This document shows, piece after piece, positions 32,107 through 42,900 of a DNA stretch of 55,276 bases. The position numbers and the translations under genes are program-made. Source of the DNA: Bacteroides sp. (lineage in GTDB: Bacteria > Bacteroidota > Bacteroidia > Bacteroidales > Bacteroidaceae); contig DXWV01000080.1 in assembly GCA_019416685.1 (NCBI GenBank), positions 1-55,276 on the forward strand, read 5' to 3'. A model generated the notes under the pieces. That model searched no databases, was not told where the DNA came from, and saw only the letters and a program-made list of their open reading frames with translations. Position 1 is the first letter of the stretch. Each line of letters starts with the position of its first letter.

Positions 32107-34785
32107 ATGAAACGATTTTTATCAGTACTCTTTTTTACTATTTCGTCTCATCTCCTTTTGTTTGCTACCCAGTCTTTGGGGAAATTAGACTTTTTACGGT
32201 GTGAATATCTGGTCACTCCTTTAGGGGTTGATGTTTCGACCCCTCGTTTAAGCTGGAGATTACCTGCCAATCTGAATCAGCAGCAAGCTTATCAGGTCAA
32301 TGTTGGTACAGATTCTGCTGCAGTGGCGAATGGGACAGGAGAAATGTGGGACTCCGGGAAGATATTATCTTCGGAGGTTCTCGCAGTGTATGCCGGAAAA
32401 GCGATTCAACCTTATACCCGTTATTATTGGAAAGTTTCTATTTGGGATGATACTAATAATAATTATACAAGTGCTGTATCTCATTTTGAAACAGGATTAA
32501 TGGGGATGCATAACTGGAAAGGTAGTTGGATTTCGGATACGCATGACTACCGTTTGAAACCTGCTGCTTATTTCAGAAAAGTATTTGATGCCGGACGGAA
32601 GATCAGACAGGCACGGGCGTACATTGCTGTGGCGGGATTATATGAACTTTATATTAATGGTACGCGTGTGGGAGACCATCGCCTTGACCCTACTTATACA
32701 CGTTTTGATCGTCGTACTTTGTACCTGACACATGATATAACCCAATTGTTGCAACAGGGAGATAATGCTGTGGGAGTATTATTAGGAAATGGCTGGTATA
32801 ATCATCAGTCTACAGCAGTGTGGAATTTTGATCAGGCTCCCTGGCGTGGGAGACCTAAGTTCTGTATGGATATTCGCATCGTTTATGAAGATGGGAAAGA
32901 GGAATTCGTTTCTACAGGATCGGGTTGGAAAACGTCATTGAGCCCGGTAATCTTTAATAGTATCTACACAGCTGAGCACTATGATGCCAGAAAGGAACAG
33001 GCGGGGTGGAATACCCCTGGCTTTGATGACAGGAAGTGGAAAAATGTAACTTGTACATCGGCTCCTTCCAATTTAATTATTTCTCAGCAGATGCATCCGG
33101 TTCGTGATGTGAAACAATTAAATCCGGTAAAGATGACTAAACTATCTGAAACAGATTATCTATTTGATTTCGGACAGAATATGTCTGGGGTTAGTGAATT
33201 GACCCTAACCGGAAAACCGGGTACAGAAATAAGATTGAAACATGCTGAAAGAATAGGAGAAGATGGGAAAGTGGATATGTCCAATATTGATTACCATTAT
33301 CGTCCTACTGATGATTCAGATCCGTTTCAGACCGATATCTTCATATTAAGTGGAGAGGGGGAAGAGTCTTTCCGGGCACGATTTAATTATAAAGGTTTTC
33401 AATATGTCGAAGTATTGAGTAATGAACCTATAGAGCTAACAACAAATAGTCTGAAGGCTTATTTTATGCATAGTGATGTACCTTCTACCGGAAAAGTGAC
33501 TTCATCAAGCGAGTTATTAAATAAAATATGGGAAGCTACGAATCGCTCTTACTTATCCAATTTGTTTGGTTATCCCACTGATTGTCCGCAAAGAGAGAAA
33601 AACGGCTGGACAGGCGATGCACATATTGCTATTGAAACTGCGCTTTACAACTATGATGGCATTACGGTTTATGAGAAGTGGCTGGCCGATCATCAGGACG
33701 AACAGGCGCCTAACGGAGTATTACCGGCTATCATCCCTACCGGAGGATGGGGCTATCATTGGGGGAATGGAGTGGATTGGACCAGTACGATAGCTATTAT
33801 TCCATGGAATATTTATCTGTTTTATGGCGATAAACATTTGCTCGAATCTGTATACGATAATATAAAGCGGTACGTAGATTACTTGAATTATACCTATCCT
33901 TCCGGTATTACAGACTGGGGCTTGGGCGATTGGATTCCTATAAGGGCTCATTCTTCAAAAGAACTGACTTCTTCTATTTATTATTATGTAGATACCGATA
34001 TTTTGGCTAAAGCAGCTAAACTGCTGAATAAGCAGCGTGATTATGAGAAATACTCAGCTTTGGCTACAAAAATAAAGAATAGTATCAATGCCCGCTTTCT
34101 GGACGAACAGAAAGGAATTTATTGCAACGGACACCAAACTGAGCTTAGTACGCCTCTGTATTGGAATATCGTTCCGGAGCATATGAAAGAATTGGTAGCA
34201 AAGAATTTGGCCGCAAAAGTGGAAAAAGACCAGAGCATGGATGTCGGTTTACTGGGAAGCAAAGCGATCCTTAATGCTTTGAGTGAGAATGGATATGCTG
34301 ATTTGGCCTATAAATTAGCTTCCAAAGACACTTATCCTTCCTGGGGATGGTGGATTAAGAATGGAGCTACTACTCTTTTTGAGAATTGGCGTACAGACGG
34401 TTATCGGGATATTTCATTGAATCATATCATGTTTGGTGAAATCAGCGCCTGGTACTATAAGGCTTTGGGAGGTCTGTTTCCGGATGCATCTGCTCCTGGT
34501 TTTAAACATATTATTTTAAAACCTAACTTTGTGACCGGATTGACTTCTTTTGAAGCCAGTCATGTTTCACCTTATGGAGAAATAGTTTCATCATGGAATA
34601 AAAATAAGAATAAAGTTCAGTATATGGTAACGGTTCCTTCAAACACTTCCGCTTCATTGTATCTTGACGATGCTTATACTATTAAGAGTAAGGAGATAAA
34701 ATCGTCGGTCTTATCTGTACAAAGAGAAGGAGGAAGTATTAAACTTACTCCAGGAACGTATCATTTTGAAATTAAAATCAAATAA
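32107..34785 (+). CDS. GH78 alpha-L-rhamnosidase
   Basis: 892 residues with a signal peptide (MKRFLSVLFFTISSHLLLFA). The N-terminal LRCEYLVTPLGVDVSTPRLS is the usual GH78 opening. Beta domains lie at about 140-460. The (alpha/alpha)6 catalytic domain follows, with the GH78 signature DCPQREKNGWTGD at 492-504. Glu497 is the conserved catalytic-site glutamate. A C-terminal beta domain ends the protein. It should release terminal alpha-L-rhamnose in the periplasm. It is first in a three-gene operon divergent from the HTCS gene. Confidence 0.95.
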   Translation: MKRFLSVLFFTISSHLLLFATQSLGKLDFLRCEYLVTPLGVDVSTPRLSWRLPANLNQQQAYQVNVGTDSAAVANGTGEMWDSGKILSSEVLAVYAGKAIQPYTRYYWKVSIWDDTNNNYTSAVSHFETGLMGMHNWKGSWISDTHDYRLKPAAYFRKVFDAGRKIRQARAYIAVAGLYELYINGTRVGDHRLDPTYTRFDRRTLYLTHDITQLLQQGDNAVGVLLGNGWYNHQSTAVWNFDQAPWRGRPKFCMDIRIVYEDGKEEFVSTGSGWKTSLSPVIFNSIYTAEHYDARKEQAGWNTPGFDDRKWKNVTCTSAPSNLIISQQMHPVRDVKQLNPVKMTKLSETDYLFDFGQNMSGVSELTLTGKPGTEIRLKHAERIGEDGKVDMSNIDYHYRPTDDSDPFQTDIFILSGEGEESFRARFNYKGFQYVEVLSNEPIELTTNSLKAYFMHSDVPSTGKVTSSSELLNKIWEATNRSYLSNLFGYPTDCPQREKNGWTGDAHIAIETALYNYDGITVYEKWLADHQDEQAPNGVLPAIIPTGGWGYHWGNGVDWTSTIAIIPWNIYLFYGDKHLLESVYDNIKRYVDYLNYTYPSGITDWGLGDWIPIRAHSSKELTSSIYYYVDTDILAKAAKLLNKQRDYEKYSALATKIKNSINARFLDEQKGIYCNGHQTELSTPLYWNIVPEHMKELVAKNLAAKVEKDQSMDVGLLGSKAILNALSENGYADLAYKLASKDTYPSWGWWIKNGATTLFENWRTDGYRDISLNHIMFGEISAWYYKALGGLFPDASAPGFKHIILKPNFVTGLTSFEASHVSPYGEIVSSWNKNKNKVQYMVTVPSNTSASLYLDDAYTIKSKEIKSSVLSVQREGGSIKLTPGTYHFEIKIK

Positions 34786-34801
34786 GAATACACATAATAA
34801 C

Positions 34802-36520
34802 ATGACAAGAAAAAGAGTAGGTAGTGTTTTACTGTTTTTGATGATTACCGTAGTTGTTTGGGGGCAGCATACAGATCCGAGAACACGTACATATATCGCA
34901 CCGACACGTATTGTTTGGCAGTATAACGGTAATGGCAGGTTAATTCATAATATAAATGCATTACTGAAATCTGGTGATGGTCAAGGGGTACTTACTAATC
35001 GTAACTTGTGCGTGATGAAAAGTATCGGCAATGAATATCCTTCTTTCCTGATTGATTTTGGTAAAGAGATACAAGGAGGATTGCGTATTGTTACAGGGCG
35101 TTCAAAAAATAAAAAACCGGTGAAGATTCGTGTTCGCTTTGGTGAATCTGTGAGTGAAGCAATGACTCCTGTTGGGACAAAGGGAGCTATGAATGATCAT
35201 GCTATGCGTGATTTTGAGATGGAACTTCCATGGCTTGGGGCTTCAGAGACAGTACATAGTGGTTTCCGTTTTGCGCGTATTGACTTATTGGATGCCGATA
35301 CGGAATTGTTATTGAAAGAGATAAATGCAGTATCCGTGATGCGGGACATTCCTTATCGTGGCTCTTTTCGTTGTAATGATGATCGATTGAACGAAATCTG
35401 GATGACCGGAGCTTATACCGTTCAACTGAATATGCAGGAATATTTGTGGGACGGTATTAAAAGAGATCGCTTGGTATGGGTAGGCGATATGCATCCCGAA
35501 GTAATGACTATCAACTCTGTTTTCGGATATAATGAGGTAGTTCCCAGGAGTTTGGATTTATCCCGTGATACAACTCCGCTTCCGACCTGGATGAATGATA
35601 TCAGTTCTTATTCTTTATGGTGGATTCTGATTCATAAAGAATGGTATCTGTATCAGGGTGATTTGGAGTATCTGAAACAACAAAAGGACTATCTGACAGG
35701 TTTACTTACCCATTTATTGACCAAAGTCGATGAATCCGGTAAAGAACGTCTGGATGGAAAACGTTTTCTGGACTGGCCATCAGAAAGAAACCGGCAAGGA
35801 GTTGATGCTGGTTTGCAGGCTCTTTTATCGATGACTTTTGATGCTGGTGCTATACTTTGTGAGGCGTTGGGTGAAAAAGCTTTGGCGGTTACTTGTGTTG
35901 AAGTGAGTACTCGTATGAAACAATATGTACCCGATGCAAACGGTTCCAAACAAGCAGCTGCACTGCTGGCTTTGGCTGGTATGATAGACGCTGGTACAGC
36001 CGATAATAGTGTAATATCAGTAGGAGGAGCCAAGAATTTTTCCACTTTCTATGGATATTATATGTTGCAGGCACAGGCTAAAGCTGGCAATTATCAGGGA
36101 GCTATAGATGTAATCCGTACTTACTGGGGCGGAATGCTGGATATGGGGGCTACTACTTTTTGGGAAGATTTTAACATGGAGTGGATACCCGGTTCTGCTC
36201 CGATAGATGAATTGGTTCCTACAGGAAAAAAAGACATCCATGGAGACTTTGGGAATTTCTGTTATAGCAGGTTAAGACATAGTCTTTGTCATGGTTGGGC
36301 CTCAGGGCCTACTGCCTGGCTGAGTGAACATGTTTTAGGGGTAAAGGTGATGACTCCGGGATGCCGGGTTCTGAAGATAGAACCACATTTAGGAGATCTT
36401 GAGTGGGTGGAAGGTACTTTCCCAACTTCCCAAGGAGATGTTCATATTTCTCATCACAAGCAGGATGGTAAGATAGTTACAAAAGTAAAAGCTCCTAAAG
36501 GCGTGAAGATTATTAATTGA
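34802..36520 (+). CDS. divergent six-hairpin alpha-L-rhamnosidase-like glycoside hydrolase
   Basis: About 572 residues. The start at 34802 gives a signal peptide (MTRKRVGSVLLFLMITVVVWG); the frame opens at 34766 inside the previous gene. Beta domains (to about 190) precede a six-hairpin domain resembling GH78. The signature region reads DGIKRDRLVWVGD (217-229). Compared with DCPxRExxxWxGD, it keeps Asp217, Arg221, Trp226 and Asp229, but Asp222 replaces the usual Glu and Cys-Pro is lost. The protein is short and lacks the usual N-terminal fibronectin-like domain. Activity on rhamnose is not assured. Gene order and spacing show co-transcription. Confidence 0.8.
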   Translation: MTRKRVGSVLLFLMITVVVWGQHTDPRTRTYIAPTRIVWQYNGNGRLIHNINALLKSGDGQGVLTNRNLCVMKSIGNEYPSFLIDFGKEIQGGLRIVTGRSKNKKPVKIRVRFGESVSEAMTPVGTKGAMNDHAMRDFEMELPWLGASETVHSGFRFARIDLLDADTELLLKEINAVSVMRDIPYRGSFRCNDDRLNEIWMTGAYTVQLNMQEYLWDGIKRDRLVWVGDMHPEVMTINSVFGYNEVVPRSLDLSRDTTPLPTWMNDISSYSLWWILIHKEWYLYQGDLEYLKQQKDYLTGLLTHLLTKVDESGKERLDGKRFLDWPSERNRQGVDAGLQALLSMTFDAGAILCEALGEKALAVTCVEVSTRMKQYVPDANGSKQAAALLALAGMIDAGTADNSVISVGGAKNFSTFYGYYMLQAQAKAGNYQGAIDVIRTYWGGMLDMGATTFWEDFNMEWIPGSAPIDELVPTGKKDIHGDFGNFCYSRLRHSLCHGWASGPTAWLSEHVLGVKVMTPGCRVLKIEPHLGDLEWVEGTFPTSQGDVHISHHKQDGKIVTKVKAPKGVKIIN

Positions 36521-36554
36521 TAACCTAATGGAATTTTTTTAAATAAATAGTTTT

Positions 36555-38849
36555 ATGAGAAAGATTTTTATCTCATTATTATTAATGTTAAGTTGTATAT
36601 ATATGCTTCATGCAGAGAATCGAAAGGAAGCTCATTGGATAACTTCCATCGAAGAAGAGGTAGATAATCCTAATACCTGGATTGCTTTTCGCCGGGATAT
36701 TTTGATTAAGAAGGTACCTCCGGAAGTAATAGCTCAGATTGGGGTAGATAGTAAATACTGGCTTTGGATAAATGGCAGACTTGTTGTATTTGAAGGTGGG
36801 TTGAAACGTGGTCCTAATCCTGAAGACACCTACTATGACGAAGTGAATATTGCTCCTTTTCTGAAGAAAGGAGAAAATAAAATAGCCGTTTTGGTCTGGT
36901 ATTTCGGGAAACACGGTTTTTCTCACAAGAGTAGCGGGAAAGCCGGACTAATATTCAAAGTGAAAGATGATAAGCTGGATATCATAAGTAACTCGGAATG
37001 GCTTTGTAGAGTTCATCCGGCTTATGGTAATACCGGTAAGCCTCATCCTAATTATCGCTTACCGGAATCTAACGTTTATTTTGATGCACGATATGACATT
37101 ACCGGTTGGCAAACAGAGGATGGTAGGAAATACGCTTTCGAAAATGCGAGAGAATTAGGCGAGTGGGGAGTAGCTCCTTGGAATAAGTTGGTGAAACGAC
37201 CTATTCCGTTTTGGAAAGACTTTGGTGTAAAACCACTTGAAGTACAGCGTATTCCGGGAAACGACAAAGATACGATTATTGCCCGGCTTCCTTATAATAT
37301 GCAAATGACTCCGGTATTGGATGTAACGGATACTCAAGGCGGAAGTTTAATCTCTATATCCACAGACCACTCGGTGGCAGGAGGAGCCGAAAATGTAAGA
37401 GCTGAATATGTCACAAAACAAGGTAGGCAAATTTATGAGTCTTTAGGATGGATGAATGGGCATAAGCTGATTCTTGTATTACCGAAGAGTGTAACTGTTA
37501 ATGTGCTGTCTTATCGGGAAACCGGTTATGATACAGAACCTGCCGGTAGCTTTTTTTGTGACAATGAGTTTTATATGCGTTTCTGGAAAAAAGCGCTTCG
37601 GACATTGTATGTGAATATGCGTGATACCTACTTTGATTGTCCCGATAGAGAGCGAGCTCAATGGTGGGGAGATGTAGTGTTGCTTATGGGCGAAAGTTTC
37701 TATACGTATTCTCCTTCGGCACATGCTTTGATGAAGAAAGCTATTTATGAACTGGTCGGTTGGCAAAAGAAAAATAGCGTGCTCTATGCGCCTATTCCTT
37801 CCGGACGCTCGGATACAGAACTTCCCGGACAATCATTGGCAAGTATCGGTCGTTATGGCTTTTGGAATTATTATTTGAATACGGGAGATAAACAAACGAT
37901 TGTAGATGTCTATCCTAAGGTTAAAAAGTATCTTGGACTTTGGCAACTGGATGACACCGGTCTGACTGCTTTTAGAAGTGGTGGATGGACTTGGGGAGAT
38001 TGGGGAAATCACCGTGATATTCGTTTGATCTATGCCGGATGGCATTATCTGGCATTGGATGGTGCAGCAAAAATGGCCGATGTTTTAGGATATGAAGACG
38101 ATGCTGAAATGTATCGGGAAATGATGGAAAAGTTGAAGGTTGGTTATAATAAATGTTGGAATGGGTATGCCTACAGACATCCCCAATATCAGAAAGAGAC
38201 GGATGACCGTGTACAAGCATTGGCTGTTATTGCAGGTATTGCGGATCAAACCCAATACGACGAGATTTTTAACTTGTTTAAATCACAAAAGCATGCCAGT
38301 CCTTATATGGAGAAGTATGTTATGGAGGCCCTTTTCATTATGGGACAAAGTAATTATGCACTGGAACGCGTACAATCTCGTTTTGCTCCGATGGTTGACA
38401 ATAAAGAGTATTCTACCTTATTTGAAGGATGGGATATTGGTGAAAAAGGATTTGGAGGAGGTACCGTTAATCATGCATGGAGTGGAGGAGCCTTAACCGT
38501 TATTGCTCAATATCTGTGTGGGGTGGAACCATTGAAGCCTGGATATGAATTATTTAAAATAGAACCTGATCTTACTTCTTTTAAGCAGGCCTCTATTGCC
38601 GTTCCTACAATTGCCGGACTGGTAAAATCTGCTTTTATAATTGAGCCAGACGTATTTTCTTTGGAGGTCTCTGTACCTCGAAATACTCAGGCAATTGTGT
38701 ATTTGCCTGCTGATTTAGTTTCCGATATTTCAATAAATGGTAAGGCTCCGTCAGAAAATAAATATAAGGTATACACTCATTTTGAAAAAGAGGGGAAACA
38801 GGCTTATCTATTTAATGAAGGTGATTACAGGATTGTAGGAAAGAAATAA
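36555..38849 (+). CDS. GH78-like alpha-L-rhamnosidase family protein
   Basis: 764 residues with a signal peptide (MRKIFISLLLMLSCIYMLHA). A jelly-roll-like N-terminal region (about 25-220) includes WLWINGRLVVFEGGLKRGP. The six-hairpin domain carries the intact signature DCPDRERAQWWGD (361-373), with Glu366 at the catalytic position. EGWDIGEKGFGGGTVNHAWSGG, a Gly-rich segment common in six-hairpin hydrolases, lies near 625-645 (quoted in part: GGGTVNHAWSGG). It is the last gene before the terminator at 38939. It could act on a rhamnose linkage different from the first gene. Confidence 0.82.
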   Translation: MRKIFISLLLMLSCIYMLHAENRKEAHWITSIEEEVDNPNTWIAFRRDILIKKVPPEVIAQIGVDSKYWLWINGRLVVFEGGLKRGPNPEDTYYDEVNIAPFLKKGENKIAVLVWYFGKHGFSHKSSGKAGLIFKVKDDKLDIISNSEWLCRVHPAYGNTGKPHPNYRLPESNVYFDARYDITGWQTEDGRKYAFENARELGEWGVAPWNKLVKRPIPFWKDFGVKPLEVQRIPGNDKDTIIARLPYNMQMTPVLDVTDTQGGSLISISTDHSVAGGAENVRAEYVTKQGRQIYESLGWMNGHKLILVLPKSVTVNVLSYRETGYDTEPAGSFFCDNEFYMRFWKKALRTLYVNMRDTYFDCPDRERAQWWGDVVLLMGESFYTYSPSAHALMKKAIYELVGWQKKNSVLYAPIPSGRSDTELPGQSLASIGRYGFWNYYLNTGDKQTIVDVYPKVKKYLGLWQLDDTGLTAFRSGGWTWGDWGNHRDIRLIYAGWHYLALDGAAKMADVLGYEDDAEMYREMMEKLKVGYNKCWNGYAYRHPQYQKETDDRVQALAVIAGIADQTQYDEIFNLFKSQKHASPYMEKYVMEALFIMGQSNYALERVQSRFAPMVDNKEYSTLFEGWDIGEKGFGGGTVNHAWSGGALTVIAQYLCGVEPLKPGYELFKIEPDLTSFKQASIAVPTIAGLVKSAFIIEPDVFSLEVSVPRNTQAIVYLPADLVSDISINGKAPSENKYKVYTHFEKEGKQAYLFNEGDYRIVGKK

Positions 38850-38938
38850 AAGTAGCCTTTGCATATAGGGCGTTTCAGTATACCGTAAAGGCGCTGTCTG
38901 AAAAGTCGTAGTATCGAGAACAACCTTTACATAGAAAT

Positions 38939-38983
38939 CTCTGTCGCTTTGAACATAAGTTCATAATTGCGGCAGAGTTTTTT
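38939..38983 (+). terminator. Rho-independent terminator of the rhamnosidase operon
   Basis: Stem CTCTGTCGC (38939-38947) with GCGGCAGAG (38969-38977), one G-U pair, and an inner TGAAC-ATAA-GTTCA hairpin, followed by six T residues. It ends the three-gene transcript about 1 kb before susC. Confidence 0.85.
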
Positions 38984-39996
38984 ATTGTTGAACCGGAAAC
39001 AGGTGTATTGTATCGTCTCTTTTTAATGAATGTGGTTGAATTCTTATTTTTTTGTATATCGCAGTTTCTTATTTCGTGGTATACCTATTATACTAAACAG
39101 TGTCCTTTATATTGTTCTTGCTTGAAATATATTTCTTTTTGTTACTCGACTATTAGTGAGCAAGAAATCTTTTCAGAGTAATATTAGGGGTGGTAGTAAT
39201 AATCAAAATTTCATGTAGGAAAATTAGAAAGAATCATGTATAGATAGTACTTTGAATCTCGGTTTTGTTTGCGTTTTACGAGTTTGCAGGTTCAATATTT
39301 TATGTATATATTGCCTTTTTGCTTTTATTAAATCAATCTAATACGGAACACTTGTTAAGGGATTATTTCATTTAACATAGAATGACTTCCAGACTTTTTG
39401 AGATATAAGAATGGGACTGTTATAAGACTAATGGTTTCCTTATTTGTATAGCAGTAACCTACTTTAAGAATAAAAAAAGAATGTAATCATCCATCCATAA
39501 CTTCCTGTGAGTATTGATTGTGGGGTATATTGTATTCAATTACGCCAAAAATGTATTTTAAGTGTCACTGTACAGATTGAGCATATTAATGGCGAGATTA
39601 GGCATAGTGGCTTTATCTATCCTATCTTATATTTGCTTTCAGAAACAACATAGAATGATGTTTTTAATGGTATTTCAATTCAGGTAAAAAAGATTTGTTG
39701 ATGTGAAGCAGGAAGTAATTGAGAGGGAGTAAAGAAGTACAAGGATATAGTTGTTTTCTTCTCCCGCTCTTTACTCAAAAAAAGCAGAATTGTTTAACCT
39801 TATTATATAATGAGTATGAAGAAGTATCCTCCTTAGTGATATATCATCGTGTATAATCTATAAAAATGAAGTGTAAACTCTAAATCTATTAGCCTATGTA
39901 GTATGAGTGAAGTGTTCTGTTGAATTATAAGAAATCGGGAATTTCTTATGAATAGTTCCTTTTTTAATTAATCAAATATTTAAACTATAGAAAAAT
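38984..39996 (+). other. ~1 kb gene-free, AT-rich gap before susC
   Basis: No reading frame of 60 codons or more is seen on either strand. It must contain the susC promoter, yet no good TAnnTTTG box is near the start codon. A GAGTAAAG/CTTTACTC pair (around 39727-39775) and a hairpin at 39927-39949 are the only structures noticed. It could encode a small RNA or hold a long leader; neither can be shown here. Confidence 0.6.
39927..39949 (+). promoter_or_regulatory. hairpin in the susC leader
   Basis: ATAAGAAAT-CGGGA-ATTTCTTAT has perfect 9-bp arms and a 5-nt loop, 47 bp before the susC ATG. It may be a leader stem or a binding site. Confidence 0.5.
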
Positions 39997-42900
39997 ATGC
40001 TTTATAGGAATCGTATAATACGTAATGCTCTTGGAATAGTCTTTTGTTCCATAATGATAGGGAGTCAGGCGTTTGCTAATGTGCAGGAAGACTCGGGCAA
40101 AGCTATGGAACCGAAAGAGGTACAGCAGCAATCTATTAAAATTAGTGGTATTGTCTCCGATGATCGTGGAGAAACTATTCCAGGTGCCACCGTAATGATT
40201 AAGGGTACCACAGTCGGTACTACAACAGACTTAAATGGAGAATATAGTATTAATGTACCCAACGCTAAAGCCGTTTTGGAGTTTCGTACTATTGGTTATA
40301 AACCGATAGAAATAACAGTGGGTACCAAACGCATTATAAATGCAGTGTTGTATGAAGATGCCCAGACGTTGGATGAAGTAACGGTTGTAGCTTTTGGTAA
40401 ACAGAAGAAAGAGAGTCTTACCTCTTCCATTACTACGGTGAAGCCCGCAGAATTGAAAGTACCGGTGAGTAACCTGACAACAGCTTTGGCTGGTAGTGTG
40501 GCAGGTATGATTGCCTATCAGCGAAGCGGTGAGCCGGGTGCAGACAATGCCGACTTTTTTGTTCGTGGTATTACGACATTTGGTTCCAATACAAATCCAT
40601 TGATTTTGATTGATGGCGTTGAGTTGACATCTACTGACCTGGCACGTCTGCAACCGGATGAAATAGAAAGTTTTTCTATAATGAAGGATGCTACTGCAAC
40701 GGCCCTTTATGGAGCTCGTGGTGCTAATGGTGTCATTTTGGTTACAACTAAAACGGGTAAGAATGGTCCGGCTAAAATTCAGTTACGTGTAGAAAACTCA
40801 ATTTCTATGCCTACACAGAACATTGAATTGGCTGATCCGATTACTTATATGAAACTGGAGAACGAAGCAGTTCTTACACGTAATCCGTTGGGACAATTAC
40901 CTTATTCGCAAAGTAAAATAGAGAGAACTGCTGCTGGTTATGATCCGATACTTTATCCGGCTAATGATTGGCAAAGTATGTTGATGAAAGATTTTACAAT
41001 GAATCAACGTGTCAATTTGAGTGTAAGTGGTGGTGGCGGTGTAGCCCGTTACTATGTAGCTGCTTCTTTTAACAGAGATAATGGCTTACTGAAAGTAGAC
41101 AAACGGAATAACTTTAATAATAACATCCAGGATAACATTTATAATCTGCGTGCAAACGTAAATATCGATGTTTCTAAAACAACCGAAATGATTGTTCGTT
41201 TGAATGGTAACTTTGAGGATTATACCGGTCCGTTGAAAAGTGGTTCTGATACGTATAAGATGATTATGCACTCCAATCCAGTCATGTTCCCTGCCTATTA
41301 TTCGGCAGCAGATGCAAATATAACAACTTCACATATTCTATTTGGTGGTGCCATTATGGATGCACAAAAGGGAAGCTATTACACCAATCCTTATGCAGAA
41401 ACGGTACGTGGTTATCAGGACAAAACGCGTTCTCAGATTCTGGCTCAGTTAGAATTGAAGCAGGATTTGAAATTTATTACAAAAGGTTTATCGGCACGTG
41501 TTATGCTGAATATAGCCCGTTTGTCTCAATTTGCTGTAAACAGGAGCTATACTCCTTTTTATTATACGATGACTTCTTTTGATAAGAATACCGGACAATA
41601 TGTGCTTAACTGTTTAAATGCGGAAGGAGATGGGCGTGGTACTGAATATTTAGGATTTTCCGAAGGTGCTAAGGTTATGACAAGTTCCAATTATTTAGAA
41701 GCTGCAGTTGATTATAATCGGACTTTCGGTAAACATGGTGTCAGTGGATTATTAGTGTTCCAGGGACGTGAAGAACGTGAAGGGCAAGCTAACAGTTTGC
41801 AGCTATCATTGCCATCCAGGAATATAGGTCTATCCGGGCGTGCAACTTATTCTTTTGATCAAAGATATTTTGGAGAGTTTAACTTCGGATATAATGGTTC
41901 CGAGCGTTTTGATAAAAAACATCGTTTTGGCTTTTTCCCGTCCGTTGGTGTAGCATGGGTAATTTCTAATGAAAAATTCTTTGAACCGGCAAAAAACATC
42001 TTTTCTAATTTGAAACTCCGCTATTCTTTTGGTCTGGTTGGTAATGATCAGATTGGTAGTAGTACAGACCGTTTCTTCTATTTGTCTGAAGTAGAGATGA
42101 ATACCGGTGGTTATACATTCGGCCGTGATTTTAAGAATAAAATATCCGGAGTAGCGGTAAAACGTTATGCAAATCCTGATATTACATGGGAAATTTCTCG
42201 TAAACAGAATTATGCATTAGAATTAGGCCTTTTTGATAAGTTGAATATAATTGCTGAATATTATACGGAATATCGTAAGAACATCCTGATGACTCGTGCA
42301 GATATACCTTCCACAATGGGTTTGGCGGCTGCATTAAGATCCAATGTTGGTGAAGCATCTGCAAAGGGAGTTGATTTGAGCTTAGAGTATCAACAGGTTT
42401 TCAATAAAGATTTATGGGCCTCTGCCCGTGCTAATTTCACTTATGCTACCAGTAAATACGAAGTATACGAAGAATCGGCTTATAAAGAACCCTGGAGATA
42501 TAGAGTAGGTAACTCATTAGCACAGCAATATGGTTACATAGCCGAACGTCTGTTTGTGAGTGATGAAGAAGCAGCTAATTCTCCGAGCCAGATTGGAGTT
42601 AGTAAAACAGATAAAGCAGAACCTGCACGCGGTGGTGATATCAAATATCTGGATGTGAATAATGATGGTGTGATCGATGAAAAAGATATGGTTCCTATCG
42701 GTAATCCTACTACTCCGGAGATTGTATATGGTTTTGGCTTTTCTGCCGGTTATAAGAATTTTGATTTCTCTGTATTCTTTCAAGGTTCGGCTAATACTTC
42801 GTTCTGGATTGATGCAAATGCTACTGCTCCCTTCCAGGATAATACACAGTTGTTAAAAGCATATGCAGATAGTCATTGGGCTGAAGATCATCAGGACGTA

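Noticed and set aside
38889..38910. CTGTCTGAAAAGTC, similar to the ends of some insertion sequences
   Set aside because: No second end, no transposase and no target duplication were found.
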